From assembly GCA_951804985.1 (NCBI GenBank), contig OX638135.1, forward strand, positions 41,540,471 to 41,604,470: a stretch of DNA of 64,000 nucleotides. The letters are read 5' to 3'. Below the pieces are notes generated by a model. The model did no database searches. It saw only the letters and a list, made by a program, of their open reading frames with translations, and was not told the DNA's origin. Of this stretch, positions 33,799 to 45,144 are shown in pieces. This DNA comes from Dryomyza anilis. Lineage: Eukaryota > Arthropoda > Insecta > Diptera > Dryomyzidae. Every line of letters starts with the position of its first letter. Within the stretch, counting starts at the first letter, position 1. The translations under genes and the position numbers were made by a program.

Positions 33799-34358
33799 TG
33801 TATATTTTAGATGATTTTTTTTCCAAATTTTAATTGAGAAACACTTTTTAATATTTAAGTTCAAAAAACACTTTTATTATTTTACTACCTCCACTTGAGG
33901 AATTTTCACTTTCACTCAATTTTGGTGTACGTGACTTTTGAAGAAAGTCCGATTTGCAGTTTTTGGCTGACACCAATTTCGAAATATCAGAATTGTTGGC
34001 CAACGCTGCTCTGCTTATTTTAACATAGCCCCCTAATCATGCAATGATAAATTATATTGCAAGAGGTGTGGTCTAAGTAAAGCTTTAGAACTTTGCCGAA
34101 TTATCGCAAGCTTTTGTTAACTGTGGAAGCTAACTTGAAAGAGGTGTGGTCTAAGCAAAGCTTAGCGCTTTGTCAAATTATTATCATTGTTGCCAACGTG
34201 AAGCGTTGGGAGAATGCTATGAACATGTTGCTGTACAACATGAGTTCAACACGATATGAAAAATATGATGCGCTCAACATGTGTACAGCAAAATCCAAAA
34301 CTGAATGAATAGTGAAGAACCATAAAGAAAAGAAAAATGTATGAACTAATTCATAACA
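33799..34358 (-). repeat. Gypsy-A 5' LTR (right), copy B
   Basis: 560 bp, TGTATATTTTAG to CATAACA and then GCGG. The primer site TGGCGCAGCCGGTA is at 33780-33793 on the minus strand. It shares with copy C a deletion that joins cttgagg to aattttcac near 33900. Confidence 0.88.
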
Positions 34359-34450
34359 GCGGACCAAAACAATCCATTCCAGTGAATGAGAATGTTGGAG
34401 AAGTCTTCGCGAGTCTTGAAATAGACGCGCTTAATTTTGTAATAATTGCA
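34359..34450 (-). pseudogene. BEL/Pao integrase relic, upstream part (unit B)
   Basis: Minus-strand frame SISRLAKTSPTFSFTGMDC followed by FGP at the GCGG junction. It is the upstream end of the integrase core, better preserved than in unit A. It joins to 19541 leftward. Confidence 0.8.
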
Positions 34451-34845
34451 ATCAATTGTGATGATACCAATTCAGACGAAATGATACCGCACACAGCAGA
34501 CTTTCCGTATGGATATTTGCACTACACCCAGAAAAAAATCATGGTAAATTAATAGTATTTCAATAGAAAAACAATAATTTATACTATTGAAATTGGTCAA
34601 TAGGATGCGTATCATTAGTTCAGTAATTTTAAAACGTTTAATACAATATGATGTTGTACCATTCATTTTTATTTACAATTAGCAAGACGTATAATTAATT
34701 TTATGGTATAGTCGAATTACATTTTCCTAATAATTTATTAAAACGAAAATGTATTTTAGTGGAAATCACTTCTAAAATATCACACACATATATAGTAGAA
34801 ACTTCTCGTTGCGTTATAACACTTTTAATGTATAATTGATTGTAA
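34451..34845. other. Non-coding flank with MITE half and an empty MITE site
   Basis: Contains the one-ended MITE remnant acacccagaaaaaaat at 34525 and, at about 34727, the sequence ttttcctaataattta that corresponds to the site filled by the 220-bp MITE in unit A. Confidence 0.65.
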
Positions 34846-34964
34846 TGCCCGATTTACATTTACACTGTGAGTCTCACTGAATCTCCTAGGGTTGCATTTA
34901 TTAAATTTTCATTTAAAAATAGCAGTACATTGAGACTAACAGAAGATACAATGTAAATCCGGCA
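34846..34964. mobile_element. Palindromic MITE, copy B, internally deleted
   Basis: Left and right inverted ends as at 16447-16598, but the left arm is altered (tttacactgtgag) and the inner inverted arm with atgcaaccctag is missing. Confidence 0.78.
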
Positions 34965-36854
34965 TAACATTTAAGACGGAATTTATTTTTGAGTCTGTTG
35001 CTATAATACAAGTACGTCGTATTATTCATTTTCTGTAATAAATAAAAAAAGGTTAAATATAAAGAATTTACATTAAACACATTGAGTCTTTAATAATTTC
35101 GCGTTTAATAATTTAGATGAAAAAATGCATGCGACCATTTTGAGCAAACACGCAGAAAAACTATTAATACATGAACCATAAGAATAATGGTCGTACCAAT
35201 AAGTACTTAATGGGACATTTTCTTCTGAGTGTACGATTTTTTGCTAAACATTATTTTGCATATGTCAATATTAATAATCATTATTACGAAATGAAAAAAG
35301 ATGTTCAATTCAAATTTCCAGATGTTTTTTTAAGTTTTTTTATATACTGTAGTTTTACACATTTGGTACTCTAAGTTCCTGACGGCACAGATTTCAAATA
35401 GCTGTCAAAAAGTTCTAGTATTCCTATCCATCGTTATTTCAAAGATTTGAGCATTTTGAATTTCTCGGTCGTGGTTGACGCTTTGTCCTTCGAATAGAAT
35501 TGACTTTGGTATAGCTATGAATTTCGAATCGCAATACAGAGTAACCCCCCTGGATTTCTTCAGATTTTTCACCAAAATGGAACAGCAACTAATTGTGAAA
35601 CAAAATTTCAAACCGAAGTGTTTGTTGGATGAAAAAGAAAATGCGAATTAGAGCATATATTTCTTTTTAAAAGTTCTTTATTTCGTCTTACCGATTCAAT
35701 CGTTGGATAAATTAGAGAGCTTAAAATTAGTTTCATAAAACGGAAATGAACTTATTATCAAAATGTTCTAGAAAGACGAAAAGCGCCATCTAATTGAGAT
35801 AAACATTAGCGTTTATTGTAATAGATTTTATAGAACTGATGCCCGTAACTTCAACGAGTTGAAATTTATTGGTGTTCCTGTCGAACAGATATCTCTTACC
35901 TATCCTCTGTTTTTACCACTTAACTATGCGTTGAAGTTACGAAATTTGGCTAACGCGATATGTCGTATTTTTGTCTAAGTGCGAACCACTTAGTTCTTTT
36001 GTTGAGTACAGGCATAAATTACTTCCTCTAAAAAAGTCCAGAAATAATCGGCTAATAGCTGCACTGCTCTCCATCGCTTTTTTAACAGTACACACAGAAA
36101 ACTGATTTGTTGCGGCAACCAACTAAATTGCCCTACCGAATTATTCGGTTGTGATTAGAAGGTTGTACCAACCTCCTAGTCAGCAAGCATGAGGTTGTGC
36201 CAACCTCCTATTCAGCAAGCATCAGGTTGTTTAAACCTCCAAGTCAGCAAGCATGCCGAAAACACCAATTGAAATTTTATTTTGAGAATATTTTTTATAA
36301 ATAAAACTTATTTATGTAAACTTTTCTATATGTATTTTTGATGCATAAATATGTCACGCACTCAATTTCAAAAAATATATCAATTAATTCCTGTTCCCTG
36401 AAAAATAAAAATAATATGAGGACACATTTTATATTTTATTTCGTCATAATTAAACAAAATAAAAAACTATTTATAATGCCACATATGGTCACATATTTTT
36501 ATAGCTAAACAGCAATTTGTATTGAATTCAGTCATTATTTTATTAATATTCATATTTTTATTTCGCATTTTTATTTAATTAATGAATTTCCTATTGTCTA
36601 GCACTTAACACTTGACGTTAATTTGTTGATACAATAACGTACTCAGTTGCCGTAACAAATGCACAAACGTCAAATTTTGGCAGAATGAAAAATGCAATCA
36701 TGAGGTTACAATAACCGAACGTACAGTTACGCGAACTAACATTTCGGTTAGAGTAAGAAATGGTACGTTCATTTTAATGACATGAGGTTACAACAAATGT
36801 ATTTCGGTTGCAACACTGAAACGTTGGTTCAATTAACCTCATGCCAAAAGAAGA
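34965..36854. other. Non-coding flank between units B and C
   Basis: Homologous to 16599-19020. Contains the conserved 68-codon minus frame (35405-35611), the frameshifted version of the 17900 frame (35840-36050) and the aggttg palindromic repeats (about 36157-36255). There is a private loss of about 80 bp near 36610. No gene recognised. Confidence 0.55.
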
Positions 36855-37313
36855 TTTTTCTGTATGTAGATCTTTATCATCTTGCAGACTCATTGGAGCG
36901 CTTTGCGATGAACGTCCAATTAGAAAATGGTTCGGGGTTAGAGTTTATCCGTCCTCCGAGTGCTCAGACATCTCTACAAGTGGACGTAAATTTAGTATGT
37001 GTTCCACTTCAGTAAGCAATGTCAAATACATTTCGTCCATTTAGAATCGTTCTTTTAATGTTGCATAAAGTGCCTCTTTAGTAGTTCGAATAAGTCTCTC
37101 CCACACACCACGCATGTGTGGGCTGGCTGGCGGATTAAAATTCCACTTAATTCGACGCGTCGTCATAAATCATAACACTTCGTCCTGATCGATTTCATTC
37201 ATACAGACTTGTCATTATGTCGTGAGCAATTTCGATATAAATTGCTCTTATCGTCAGACAGGTGAATAAAACTCCATAGCGTTTCTCGTGGCGTTGTCCA
37301 ACTATAACTATTA
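36855..37313 (-). pseudogene. BEL/Pao integrase relic, downstream part (unit C)
   Basis: Same relic as 862-1397, more shortened. About 100 bp that include the NGTNF block and part of the HIEIGHD-to-RRG stretch are missing near 37208. It ends at GCGG 37314-37317. Confidence 0.8.
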
Positions 37314-37317
37314 GCGG

Positions 37318-37898
37318 TGTTTGTTTTCCAGATTTTAATTGAGAAACACTTTTTAATATTAGAGTTGAAAAAACACTTTTATTATTTTACTACCTCCACT
37401 TGAGGTTGACTAAACTACAGTCATTTAAATTGCAACGAAAGGTCTTAAAAATACCTTCGTTGCAAGCTTTTCTTAAATTCTATTTTCATAATGTTCTAGT
37501 GAATTTTCACTTTCACTCAATTTTGGTGTACGTGATTTTTGAAGAAAGTCCGATTTGCAGTTTTTGGCTGACACCAATTGCGAAATATCAGAATTGTTGG
37601 CAAACACTGCTCTGCTTATTTTAACATAGCCCCCTAATCATGTAATGATTAATTATATTGCAAGAGGTGTGATCTAAGTAAAGCTTTAGTGCTTTGCCGA
37701 ATTATCGCAAGCTTTTGTTAACTGTGGAAGCTAACCTGAGAGAGGTGTGGTCTAAGCAATGCTATGAACATGTTGCTGTACAACATGAGTTCAATACGAT
37801 ATAAAAAACATGATGCGCTCAACATTTGTACAGCAACATCCAAAACTGAATGAATAGTGAAGAACCATAAAGAAAAATGTGTGAACTAATACACAACA
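37318..37898 (-). repeat. Gypsy-A 3' LTR (left), copy C
   Basis: 581 bp, TGTTTGTTTTCC to CACAACA, with the same outer shortening as the left LTRs of copies A and B. Diagnostic bases (gtgatctaag, catgtaatgatt) agree with copy A rather than B. Confidence 0.88.
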
Positions 37899-38291
37899 TT
37901 CCTCCTCATTATTATTAATATTAAGAACAATAATTTTTTACTAGATATCTTAGGAATATTTTTGAATATATAGATATGATGTTTTCTTAGAAATAATATT
38001 AAGAATAATATGTATAATTTAAAATAATGATAATATGTTATTTTAACAATTATTTTATTTTTATTTTTATTTTTTGTCAAGTTATCTATAAAAATATTTT
38101 TGAATTTTTGAATGCGTGCCAATAATAATTATGATTTTTTTTGGTGTTTTTTTTTGTAATTTTTTTTTTTTTTTTTTATGATTCTTTTTTTATATATATA
38201 TATATGTATATAGATAGATAAACTTGTGGAAATGATTTAACTTATATGTGTTTTGCATGTGTATTGAGTGTGTCTCTTGGTTCTAAAATGA
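37899..38291. other. AT-rich 3' region, copy C, no gene seen
   Basis: Minus-strand polypurine tract next to the LTR, then AT-rich sequence with a long poly-T run at 38146-38177 and a short tatata tract. Confidence 0.6.
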
Positions 38292-38822
38292 CTATATTGA
38301 TTTTATATTTGGTTTGGAGAGGTGTAAAAATTTACATGAGTGACTTTTATATGTCCTACTGTTGGACCAGATTTCTCCTCTTGTTCTTCTGTGTGCTGGG
38401 ACGGACTTGCCTTGTTCATCTTCAATGGTTCGTTGTATGTGGTGCGTTGGGTCTGTTGGGCTTCGATGGTTCTTGTGGAATTTGCAAACGATGCTATGTC
38501 CAGTGGGTGTCGTCATGGTAATACTCTGGACTCTAAATCGCTCAGGAGAGTTTTGTCCCGTTGCCTTGGTTGTCGATATGTTCGAGATGAGTGTTTTTTT
38601 TCTCTGCGATCTTGTCAAACAAATTCTTGAATCATCTTGGTGCTCATGACGCGTTATATAAGATATTATAGATTTCCTAATTGTTGATATCAGAAAATCT
38701 CGTGGTTCGATATTGCATTGTTTCTTATTTATGTAAGATTGAAGACATAATAATGCGATTTCTCCTTTTTGTTTTCTTATTATACATTTTTTAAGGTCTA
38801 TTTTGCATCTATTATCTAACAA
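38292..38822 (-). other. Conserved 176-codon open frame of unknown function, copy C
   Basis: Longest version of the open island that follows integrase in Gypsy-A. The frame contains CKFHKNHRSPTDPTHHIQRT and is basic, with no hydrophobic segment that could serve as a signal peptide or membrane anchor. The neighbouring minus frame (KMNKASPSQHTEEQVEKSG) is also nearly open, so which frame was coding is uncertain. It could be a decayed third ORF, or non-coding sequence that happens to lack stops. Confidence 0.4.
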
Positions 38823-39395
38823 TTTTCAAGGTCCATTGCATCTTGTTATTTGCATCTTGTTATTTGCATCTTGTATTTGGCAATTGTAAAAATTCAATCA
38901 TTTGCAACCTACTTGTATTTGGTATGACAACAAGTTTGCGTTTAGTGTGTCCTGCTTAGTTTTCCAATATGCTGCCACTCTGCTTCGTTTCTTCATTTTT
39001 CTTTATTCGAATCTGCTGGGCCTCTGCTTCATTACTCCTTCTTGTTGATAACACCAAGAGCTCCTTCCACATTTCCTCATTAAAGTCCCAAGACCCCAAC
39101 TATTATCTATGCGTCTTCTGCGCCAGTATCCCGCGCTGTAGAGTATATATATATATTTTTTCTTCTTACTTTCTTATTTTTTCTATTTAATTAAAATGTT
39201 TATTTCTCCTTCTTTTTTTTAATTTTAGTTCCCCTTTTTTTTCATATATTTTAATTTTTTTCACATATATATGTATATATTTTTTTTTTCTTTAAAAATT
39301 GAATAGGTTATATTATAATCTTTTTTTTTCTTCTCTTTAATTAAAATTTGCATCCCTCTTTTTTTTAATTTAATTCCCTATTTTTTTCCATATTT
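38823..39395. other. Short repeats and pyrimidine-rich stretch, copy C
   Basis: Three near-tandem copies of a 14-bp unit (catcttgttatttg) at about 38838-38880, then an unassigned stretch shared with unit B, then T-rich sequence at 39160-39390. Confidence 0.6.
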
Positions 39396-39942
39396 ATACC
39401 CTACACTAAGAGTGAAAGGGTATATTCAATTTGGTACGCCGTTTGTAACACCCAGAAGGAAGCATCTCCGGTATGAAAAAGTATATATAATCTTGATCAG
39501 CATGGCCTCCTGAGTCGATTTAGCGATGTCCGTCTGTCTGTCTGTCCGTCTGTCTTTTGAAATCCCTACTACTTAAACAATTGAAGAGTTAGATAAATGA
39601 AACTCACAATTTAGATTACTTATATACCTACGCTGTACGTGCGAAATTAGGCATATCGGTCCATATTGTGACCTGTGATCTGACCATTTATATTCAAATA
39701 ACACATTTAAAATTTACATCTACAGTTTAGTTTTACTTTATACGTGTTTACGTAAACTTTTTTGGTCAAATATATATTGACTTCATGCTCAAATACACGG
39801 TACACCTATCCATTTGTAAATATGGGTATCAAATGAATGGACATTCTTCAGCAATTGAAAGTTTGTATTTATTTTCACGATTTATATACCTTGGTGACCT
39901 ATATATCACTTTGAATGGTAACCACACTTATGTGTAGAGTAT
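39396..39942 (+). mobile_element. Dispersed repeat with inverted ends, copy C1
   Basis: Begins ataccctacac and ends gtgtagagtat (one mismatch to the inverse of the start). It contains TTCTTGATCAGCAT and (gtct)n near 39535. Just outside the right end is a hairpin with the 9-bp stem tatagtcgg/ccgactata. Similar sequences are abundant in dipteran genomes. It has no ORF. Confidence 0.8.
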
Positions 39943-40315
39943 TTATAGTCGGCTTAGACCGACTATAATTTTGATAATCCTAACTATCATAATAACACCA
40001 AATTTAAAATTTCCATGTGATGTGACCTTCCCAACTTGTTTTTTTATCTCTTCTTATTTTTTTTTTCTATTTTTTTTTCATTAAAAATTAAAAATTCTAT
40101 TTTTTTAATTTTAGTTCCCCTTTTTTTTCATATATTTTAATTTTTTTCACATATATATATATATATATTTTTCATATATGTTTTTTTTTTATCTCTTTTA
40201 TTTTCTTCTTTAAAAATTGAATAGTTTGTATTATTATCTTTATTTTTCTTCTCTTTAATTAAAATTTGTATCCCTCTTTTTTTTTAAATTTAATTCCCCA
40301 TTTTTTTCCATATTT

Positions 40316-40920
40316 ATACCCTACACTAAGAGTGAAAGGGTATATTTAATTTGGTACTCCGTTTGTAATACCCAGAAGGAAGCATCTCCTGTATGGAAAA
40401 GTATATATATTCTTGATCAGCATGACCTCCTGAGTCGATTTAGCGATGTACGTCTGTCTGTCTGTCTGTTGAAAGCCCTGCTCCTTAAACAATTGAATAG
40501 TTAGATAAGTGAAACTCATAATTTAGATTACTTATATACCTACGCTGTATGTGCGAAAAAATTAGGCATATCGGTCTATTGTGACCTGTGATCTGACCAT
40601 TTATATTCAAATAACTCATATAAAATTTACATCTACAGTTTAGTTTTACTTTATACATGCTTAGGTAAACTTTTTTGGTCAAATATATATTGACTTCATG
40701 CACAAATACATGGAAATAATATTTTTACGAGAAACGACATGTGGTTCCCAAAAAAAAAAAAAAAAAATCGAAATTCGGTACACCTATCCATTTGTAAGTA
40801 TGTGTATCAAATGAATGGAAATTCTTAAGCGATTGAAAGTTAGTAGTTATTTTCAAGATTTGTATACCCTGGTGACCTATATACCACTTTGAATGGTAAC
40901 CACACATATGTGTAGGGTAT
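40316..40920 (+). mobile_element. Dispersed repeat with inverted ends, copy C2
   Basis: 605 bp with perfect 11-bp inverted ends ATACCCTACAC and GTGTAGGGTAT, the same hairpin outside at 40922-40945, and the same internal landmarks as C1. Copies C1 and C2 together with their T-rich left flank form a tandem repeat with a period of about 920 bp. Confidence 0.83.
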
Positions 40921-40945
40921 TTATAGTCGGCTTAGACCGACTATA

Positions 40946-41819
40946 ATTTTGATAATCCTAACTATTATAATAACACCAAATTTAAAATTTCCCATGTGAT
41001 GTAACTGGATTTTTCCCAACTGAATTTTTTTTATCTCTTCTTATTTTTTTTCTCTTTTTTTTTTCATTAAAAATTCTTTTTAAGAAAAAAAAAAATATTT
41101 AATACCTATATATATATTTTAGTAATTTTATTTATTATTCTACTAATGTATGTATATATTTTTTTGCCCCCTTTTTTTAACTGTACTAAATATTTATATA
41201 TCTCTCTTTATTTTTTAAATTTGTATACTAGCTGATATTTTTCATCTTCTTTAAGTAATTTAAATTATTATAAGTTAGTTATTCAAATTGAATTATATTA
41301 ATGTACAAAAGTACCTATGATTTCTCTGCATGTAAATAAATATAATTGGAGTAGCGATTTATTTTCTCAACATGTTTAATATTTTATTATATTATTTTCA
41401 TGTACTGATATAAGTCACATTATATGAAATTTCCTACTGGCATAACTGTAAAATTAAATTATATTTATTTGCATTGTTTATGGTATAAATAAACTGCAAG
41501 ATCTGCATTTATATGCCAGCAATGAACGCTCGTTTTACGTATGATATACATACGTTTTACAAATTGCATATGTGCTTCAGCATGAAACACTTGGGTGCAA
41601 TGACCATTTTCAAGGTTCGATAGCTTGCGCTATTAATATAGGTCAGTAAGACAATTGTTGGTTTGCATTACATGCATTGAATACGACAATTTTATGACGA
41701 ATTTTCATTTAATTTTATATGAACAATTGGTTGCCTTCGCTTAATTTATTTCTTTTCTCAATTGATGATTATCTAACTTTAAATTATAAGTTCTTCTCCC
41801 AAAATAATTATATATATAT
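40946..41819. other. AT-rich Gypsy-A 3' sequence left of Gypsy-B
   Basis: Non-coding sequence matching 3840-4390 of copy A. It ends in the AT-rich tract attatatatatat that is the left target of Gypsy-B. A second copy of the stretch from 40553 onward lies at 47632-48803. Confidence 0.65.
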
Positions 41820-42346
41820 TGTTACGATAATTCACGGAAAACTGTTCTACGAGTTCGTATCGCTGGATTGTGTACAAAATAAAAACACTCTTATGTTTGG
41901 TTTAAATTATTACAATTAACTTTATTAATTCACTTTAATAAACAACTTTACTAATAACAAATTCTAACAACTGCTGCATGTCCACAATTTAACTTGACAT
42001 TTATCACACGAGATGCATTCGACCACTTTACAATCACTACTGAAGTACAGTGCCTCAGATGCGCGGCCTTATATACTGCATGCATCAGTTCGACACGTTT
42101 TGACAAGCTTCGACTTGTTTCGAGAACCTTCTACTCGTTTCGTGAATGACGCATGCTATTGGCATCTCATTCGCACTCATGTGTTTTAATGTGTAGATCT
42201 TCCCTCTCTTTCTCGCACATTTCTCAGTACGCTGAATGATCTTCCCTCTCTTTCTAACACATTGCTTAGTGCGCTGAATTGTCTTGCGTCTTATTTATTA
42301 TTGTTGATTGCTTGCACAGTGGGGCAAATTACCTCTTTTCGTAACA
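41820..42346 (-). repeat. Gypsy-B LTR 1
   Basis: 527 bp, TGTTACGATAATTC to TTTTCGTAACA. It lacks 5 bp (gtcta) near its start relative to LTR 2, a difference it shares with LTR 4. Confidence 0.93.
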
Positions 42347-42383
42347 CTGCCCTCCACCTAAATCTGTTCGTCCCGAACAGATG

Positions 42384-43190
42384 TTAATCCTCTCTCTCTA
42401 TATACGGCACCAACCTTCCTAAATGTACTACTTTCATTTTTCGTCTCACGCCCGCAGTATTCTGAATCCGATACACAATATCATTTATCCTTTTAATTAT
42501 CCTGTACGGTCCTTCCCGGTGTGTTTGTAGTTTTGGATTTATCAAATTCACTCGTGGCGGGCTACAAAGCATAACCAGATCTCCTTCCTTAAACCCCTCA
42601 GAGTTTGCTCTCAAGTCGTATCTGGACTTTATCTTACTACTTGGAATTTGTAGCCTCTGCCTTAAGGACTGATGCAACTCGTCTCGGTCTTCTCTTTCTC
42701 TCTTATGCAAAACACTTTTTGGAATCGGCTTTTGCCCATCCATTACAGTACGTTCGCAATGTGCTCCTACGTTGTATTGATTTATCTTACCGCAACTTCT
42801 AACGGGTTTTCTTTTTGCGGATACACATTGCTTACATCTCTGATTCCAATAGGCGACTGACTTCTGATATCCGACCCAATAGAAACGTTTTCTGACTTCT
42901 TCAACCGTTTTATTAATGCTCAAGTGACATCCATTGGAACCACAATTGCATTTCAGTACTATCTCTTTAATTTTTGATTTGGGAACAACAATTAAATTTC
43001 GTGCAGATCTGCCATTTTCAGTTTCCCAAACACGGTACAAACAACCATTTTGTAGCTTCAGGCTTTGCCACTGCGCCCAATAAGCCCTGCTTATTGGACT
43101 GTTAGATGCTAACTCTTTCCATAATGGCTTTCTTTGTTGTTCCTTGAACGTCCTAATTTCTGCGTCCTAATTTGATCATTTCGTATTTGC
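42384..43190 (-). pseudogene. Gypsy-B integrase with deleted core, copy 1
   Basis: The minus strand opens with the integrase N-terminal helix region (QWTLEQIRNDQ at about 43190). A 14-bp repeat of cgtcctaattt at 43149-43173 then shifts the frame. In the second frame it reads KPLWKELASNSP, CLYRVWETENGRSARNLIVVPKSK, then GCHLSINKTVEEVRKRFYWVGYQ and CKQCVSAKRK, the zinc-binding part with one His lacking. After HCERTVMDGQ the catalytic core is missing and the frame resumes in the C-terminal part (SRYDLRANSEGFKEGDLVML, HREGPYRIIKRIND). It cannot catalyse integration. Confidence 0.88.
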
Positions 43191-44545
43191 TCTAGAGTCC
43201 ATTGATCATCTGCCATGACATTTAACGAACGAATGTGAATTATGTTCGTCTTTTCTTCTTCCGTCGAGCATTCTTTGGATTCCATTTTACACACTCGTGC
43301 CGACACAGTGCCCGAATTGCCATGATGTTTCCTGGCGTTATTTTGGTCATCCTCAGGTCTCTTTTCTGGTCGGTATCCTTTAGGTGGTTGATTTACACAT
43401 TTACGTCTATCACGACAGTCGCGTGCCATATGCCCATATTTTCCACAGTTGTAGCATTTACCTTTCAATTGGGTGTTTCTGTTGGCAGCATAATGTCCGG
43501 ATTTAACGCTGGCTTTGGACGCTCTACTTACTCCTTGACATAAATTTTCTCTCTCCTTATCTAGTACACGTTTCTCAATCGCTGGTCGGCACAATGTAGA
43601 CACTATCTCCTGCGTAAGCGCTGTGGTGACCGTTTCCATAAATGTCAACTTTGGGTTAGTCATTGTTGCCCATTTTGTTTTAGGATCCCGTATGCCATAA
43701 ACGAATGCATTTATCTTGCACATTTCCAAGAAATCACAAGCTGAATCGGAATACGTCAAATGTGCAAGTCTCTCAACATCCGCAGCATATTCCTGCAACG
43801 ATTCGCAATTACTTTGCCTTCGGAACTTCAGCTGTATTCTGTGAATAGGTGCCATGTGGTCACTACCGTATTTTCGTTGCAATGCACCCATGACCGCTGA
43901 ATAACTGTTTATGCCACTTTCTGTAAAAGTCTGCAATACTTCGGCTGCGCCTCCTTTAAGCGCCACGATAAGTGCGGCTACGCTGTCCTCATTATTCCAT
44001 CGATTACTTACAGCCGTGGTCTCAAATTGCAGCTTGAAAATGTTGAACGCTGTGGTTCCATCGTAAATCGGCGATTTGAGCCTCGTACCAGTAACAACAT
44101 GCTGTGTAGGTCCACTTATCTGTAGTAAACTGACATCTTCTTGTATTTTCTGTAGCTTTTTGTCGAAACCATTTTCCAACTTTTCAAATTTGTCATCAAT
44201 GTCCACTACAATGTCATTTACATGTGCCTCAAGTTCGTTTTCTTTGCCATGGAGTGTATTAGAAACTTCCAGAAGCTGCTTAGAATGTTCCAGCATCTGT
44301 TGCTCAATTTTTACTTGATATTGGTTGGAATTTTCTAGCAATTTCTCCTCAAGTCGATTTGAATTTTCTTGAAGTTCTGCTTTTAGTTGATTTGAATTTT
44401 CTAGAAGCTGTGGCTGTATTGCTCCGAGCAACTGGCTCATATCAAAACGCTTTTGTAGCTCTACTTTCGTACCAGCAGTTGCAAGATTACGAATCGACAG
44501 CTCCTTCTTTAGCTGATCGACTTAAAGTTGATCGAATTTAACCAT
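43109..44545 (-). CDS. Gypsy-B gag, copy 1
   Basis: Open for 443 codons from MSQLLGAIQ at 44440. The probable true start is the ATG at 44543-44545, but codon 8 is TAA (44522-44524). Between them lies LKKELSIRNLATAGTKVELQKR, which looks like a SAP domain and is cut short by a 114-bp in-frame deletion relative to copy 3. Then come a long Gln/Asn/Glu coiled-coil-like stretch, a capsid-like part (FNIFKLQFETTAVSNRWN, LQRKYGSDHMAPIHRIQL) and one zinc knuckle CYNCGKYGHMARDC. The 3' end runs into integrase codons without a protease. It would form particles if translated from the inner Met. Confidence 0.8.
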
Positions 44546-44555
44546 TTTGTATCAC

Positions 44556-44574
44556 AATCCCACTTCTGACACCA
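44556..44574 (-). other. Gypsy-B primer-binding site, tRNA-Leu type
   Basis: The minus strand reads TGGTGTCAGAAGTGGGATT one base inside LTR 2. This is complementary to the 3' end of a leucine tRNA including CCA, as in mdg3-like elements. The same site is next to LTR 3 and LTR 5 (about 51651-51668). Confidence 0.85.
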
Positions 44575-44575
44575 A

Positions 44576-45107
44576 TGTTACGATAATTCAGTCTACGGAA
44601 AACTGTTCTACGATTTCGTATCGCTGGATTGTGTACAAAATAAAAACACTCTTATGTTTGGTTTAAATTATTACAATTAACTTTATTAATTCACTTTAAT
44701 AAACAACTTTACTAATAACAAATTCTAACAACTGCTGCATGTCCACAATTTAACTTGACATTTATCACACGAGATGCACTCGACCACTTTACAATCACTA
44801 CTGAAGTACAGTGCCTCAGATGCGCGGCCTTATATATTGCATGCATCAGTTCGACACGTTTTGACAAGCTTCGACTTGTTTCGAGAACCTTCTACTCGTT
44901 TCGTGAATGACACATGCTATTGGCATCTCATTCGCACTCATGTGTTTTAATGTGTAGATCTTCCCTCTCTTTCTCGCACATTTCTCAGTACGCTGAATGA
45001 TCTTCCCTCTCTTTCTAACACATTGCTTAGTGCGCTGAATTGTCTTGCGTCTTATTTATTATTGTTGATTGCTTGCACAGTGGGGCAAATTACCTCTTTT
45101 CGTAACA
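44576..45107 (-). repeat. Gypsy-B LTR 2 (shared)
   Basis: 532 bp, TGTTAC to GTAACA. It serves as the 5' LTR of internal copy 1 and as the 3' LTR of internal copy 2. There is no host DNA on either side of it. Confidence 0.93.
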
Positions 45108-45144
45108 CTGCCCTCCACCTAAATCTGTTCGTCCCGAACAGATG

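Larger units (their letters stand above)
19546..34358 (-). mobile_element. Gypsy-A LTR retrotransposon, copy B (interrupted)
   Basis: Second copy, bounded by GCGG at 19542-19545 and 34359-34362, the same duplication and the same BEL target as copies A and C. The shared target shows that it arose by duplication of the segment, not by a new insertion. It is interrupted by copia (24787-28617) and SINE (30365-30670) at the same bases as copy A, and by extra insertions in its left LTR and 3' region. Confidence 0.92.
17548..35506. repeat. Tandem segmental-duplication unit B
   Basis: Second unit of the array, about 18 kb. It has the same order of parts as unit A. Private features are an RTE-like LINE fragment and a reversed dispersed repeat inside its left LTR, and a loss of roughly 60 bp in the protease-RT linker. 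Its centre (copia, pol, gag) is nearly identical to unit A, while its two sides match unit C better. Confidence 0.85.

Noticed and set aside
19546..34358. Independent insertion of Gypsy-A in each unit
   Set aside because: All three share the GCGG duplication, the same BEL target base and the same LTR indels, which fits segmental duplication.
34337..34552. Acidic 71-codon plus-strand frame, repeated at 59130-59339, as a possible host exon
   Set aside because: It is the antisense of the BEL integrase relic, whose FTGMDCFGP motif is on the other strand, and it starts inside the LTR.
42605..42860. Plus-strand frames in Gypsy-B (also 43235-43543 and 44076-44318 and their copies)
   Set aside because: They are antisense shadows of the gag and integrase frames.
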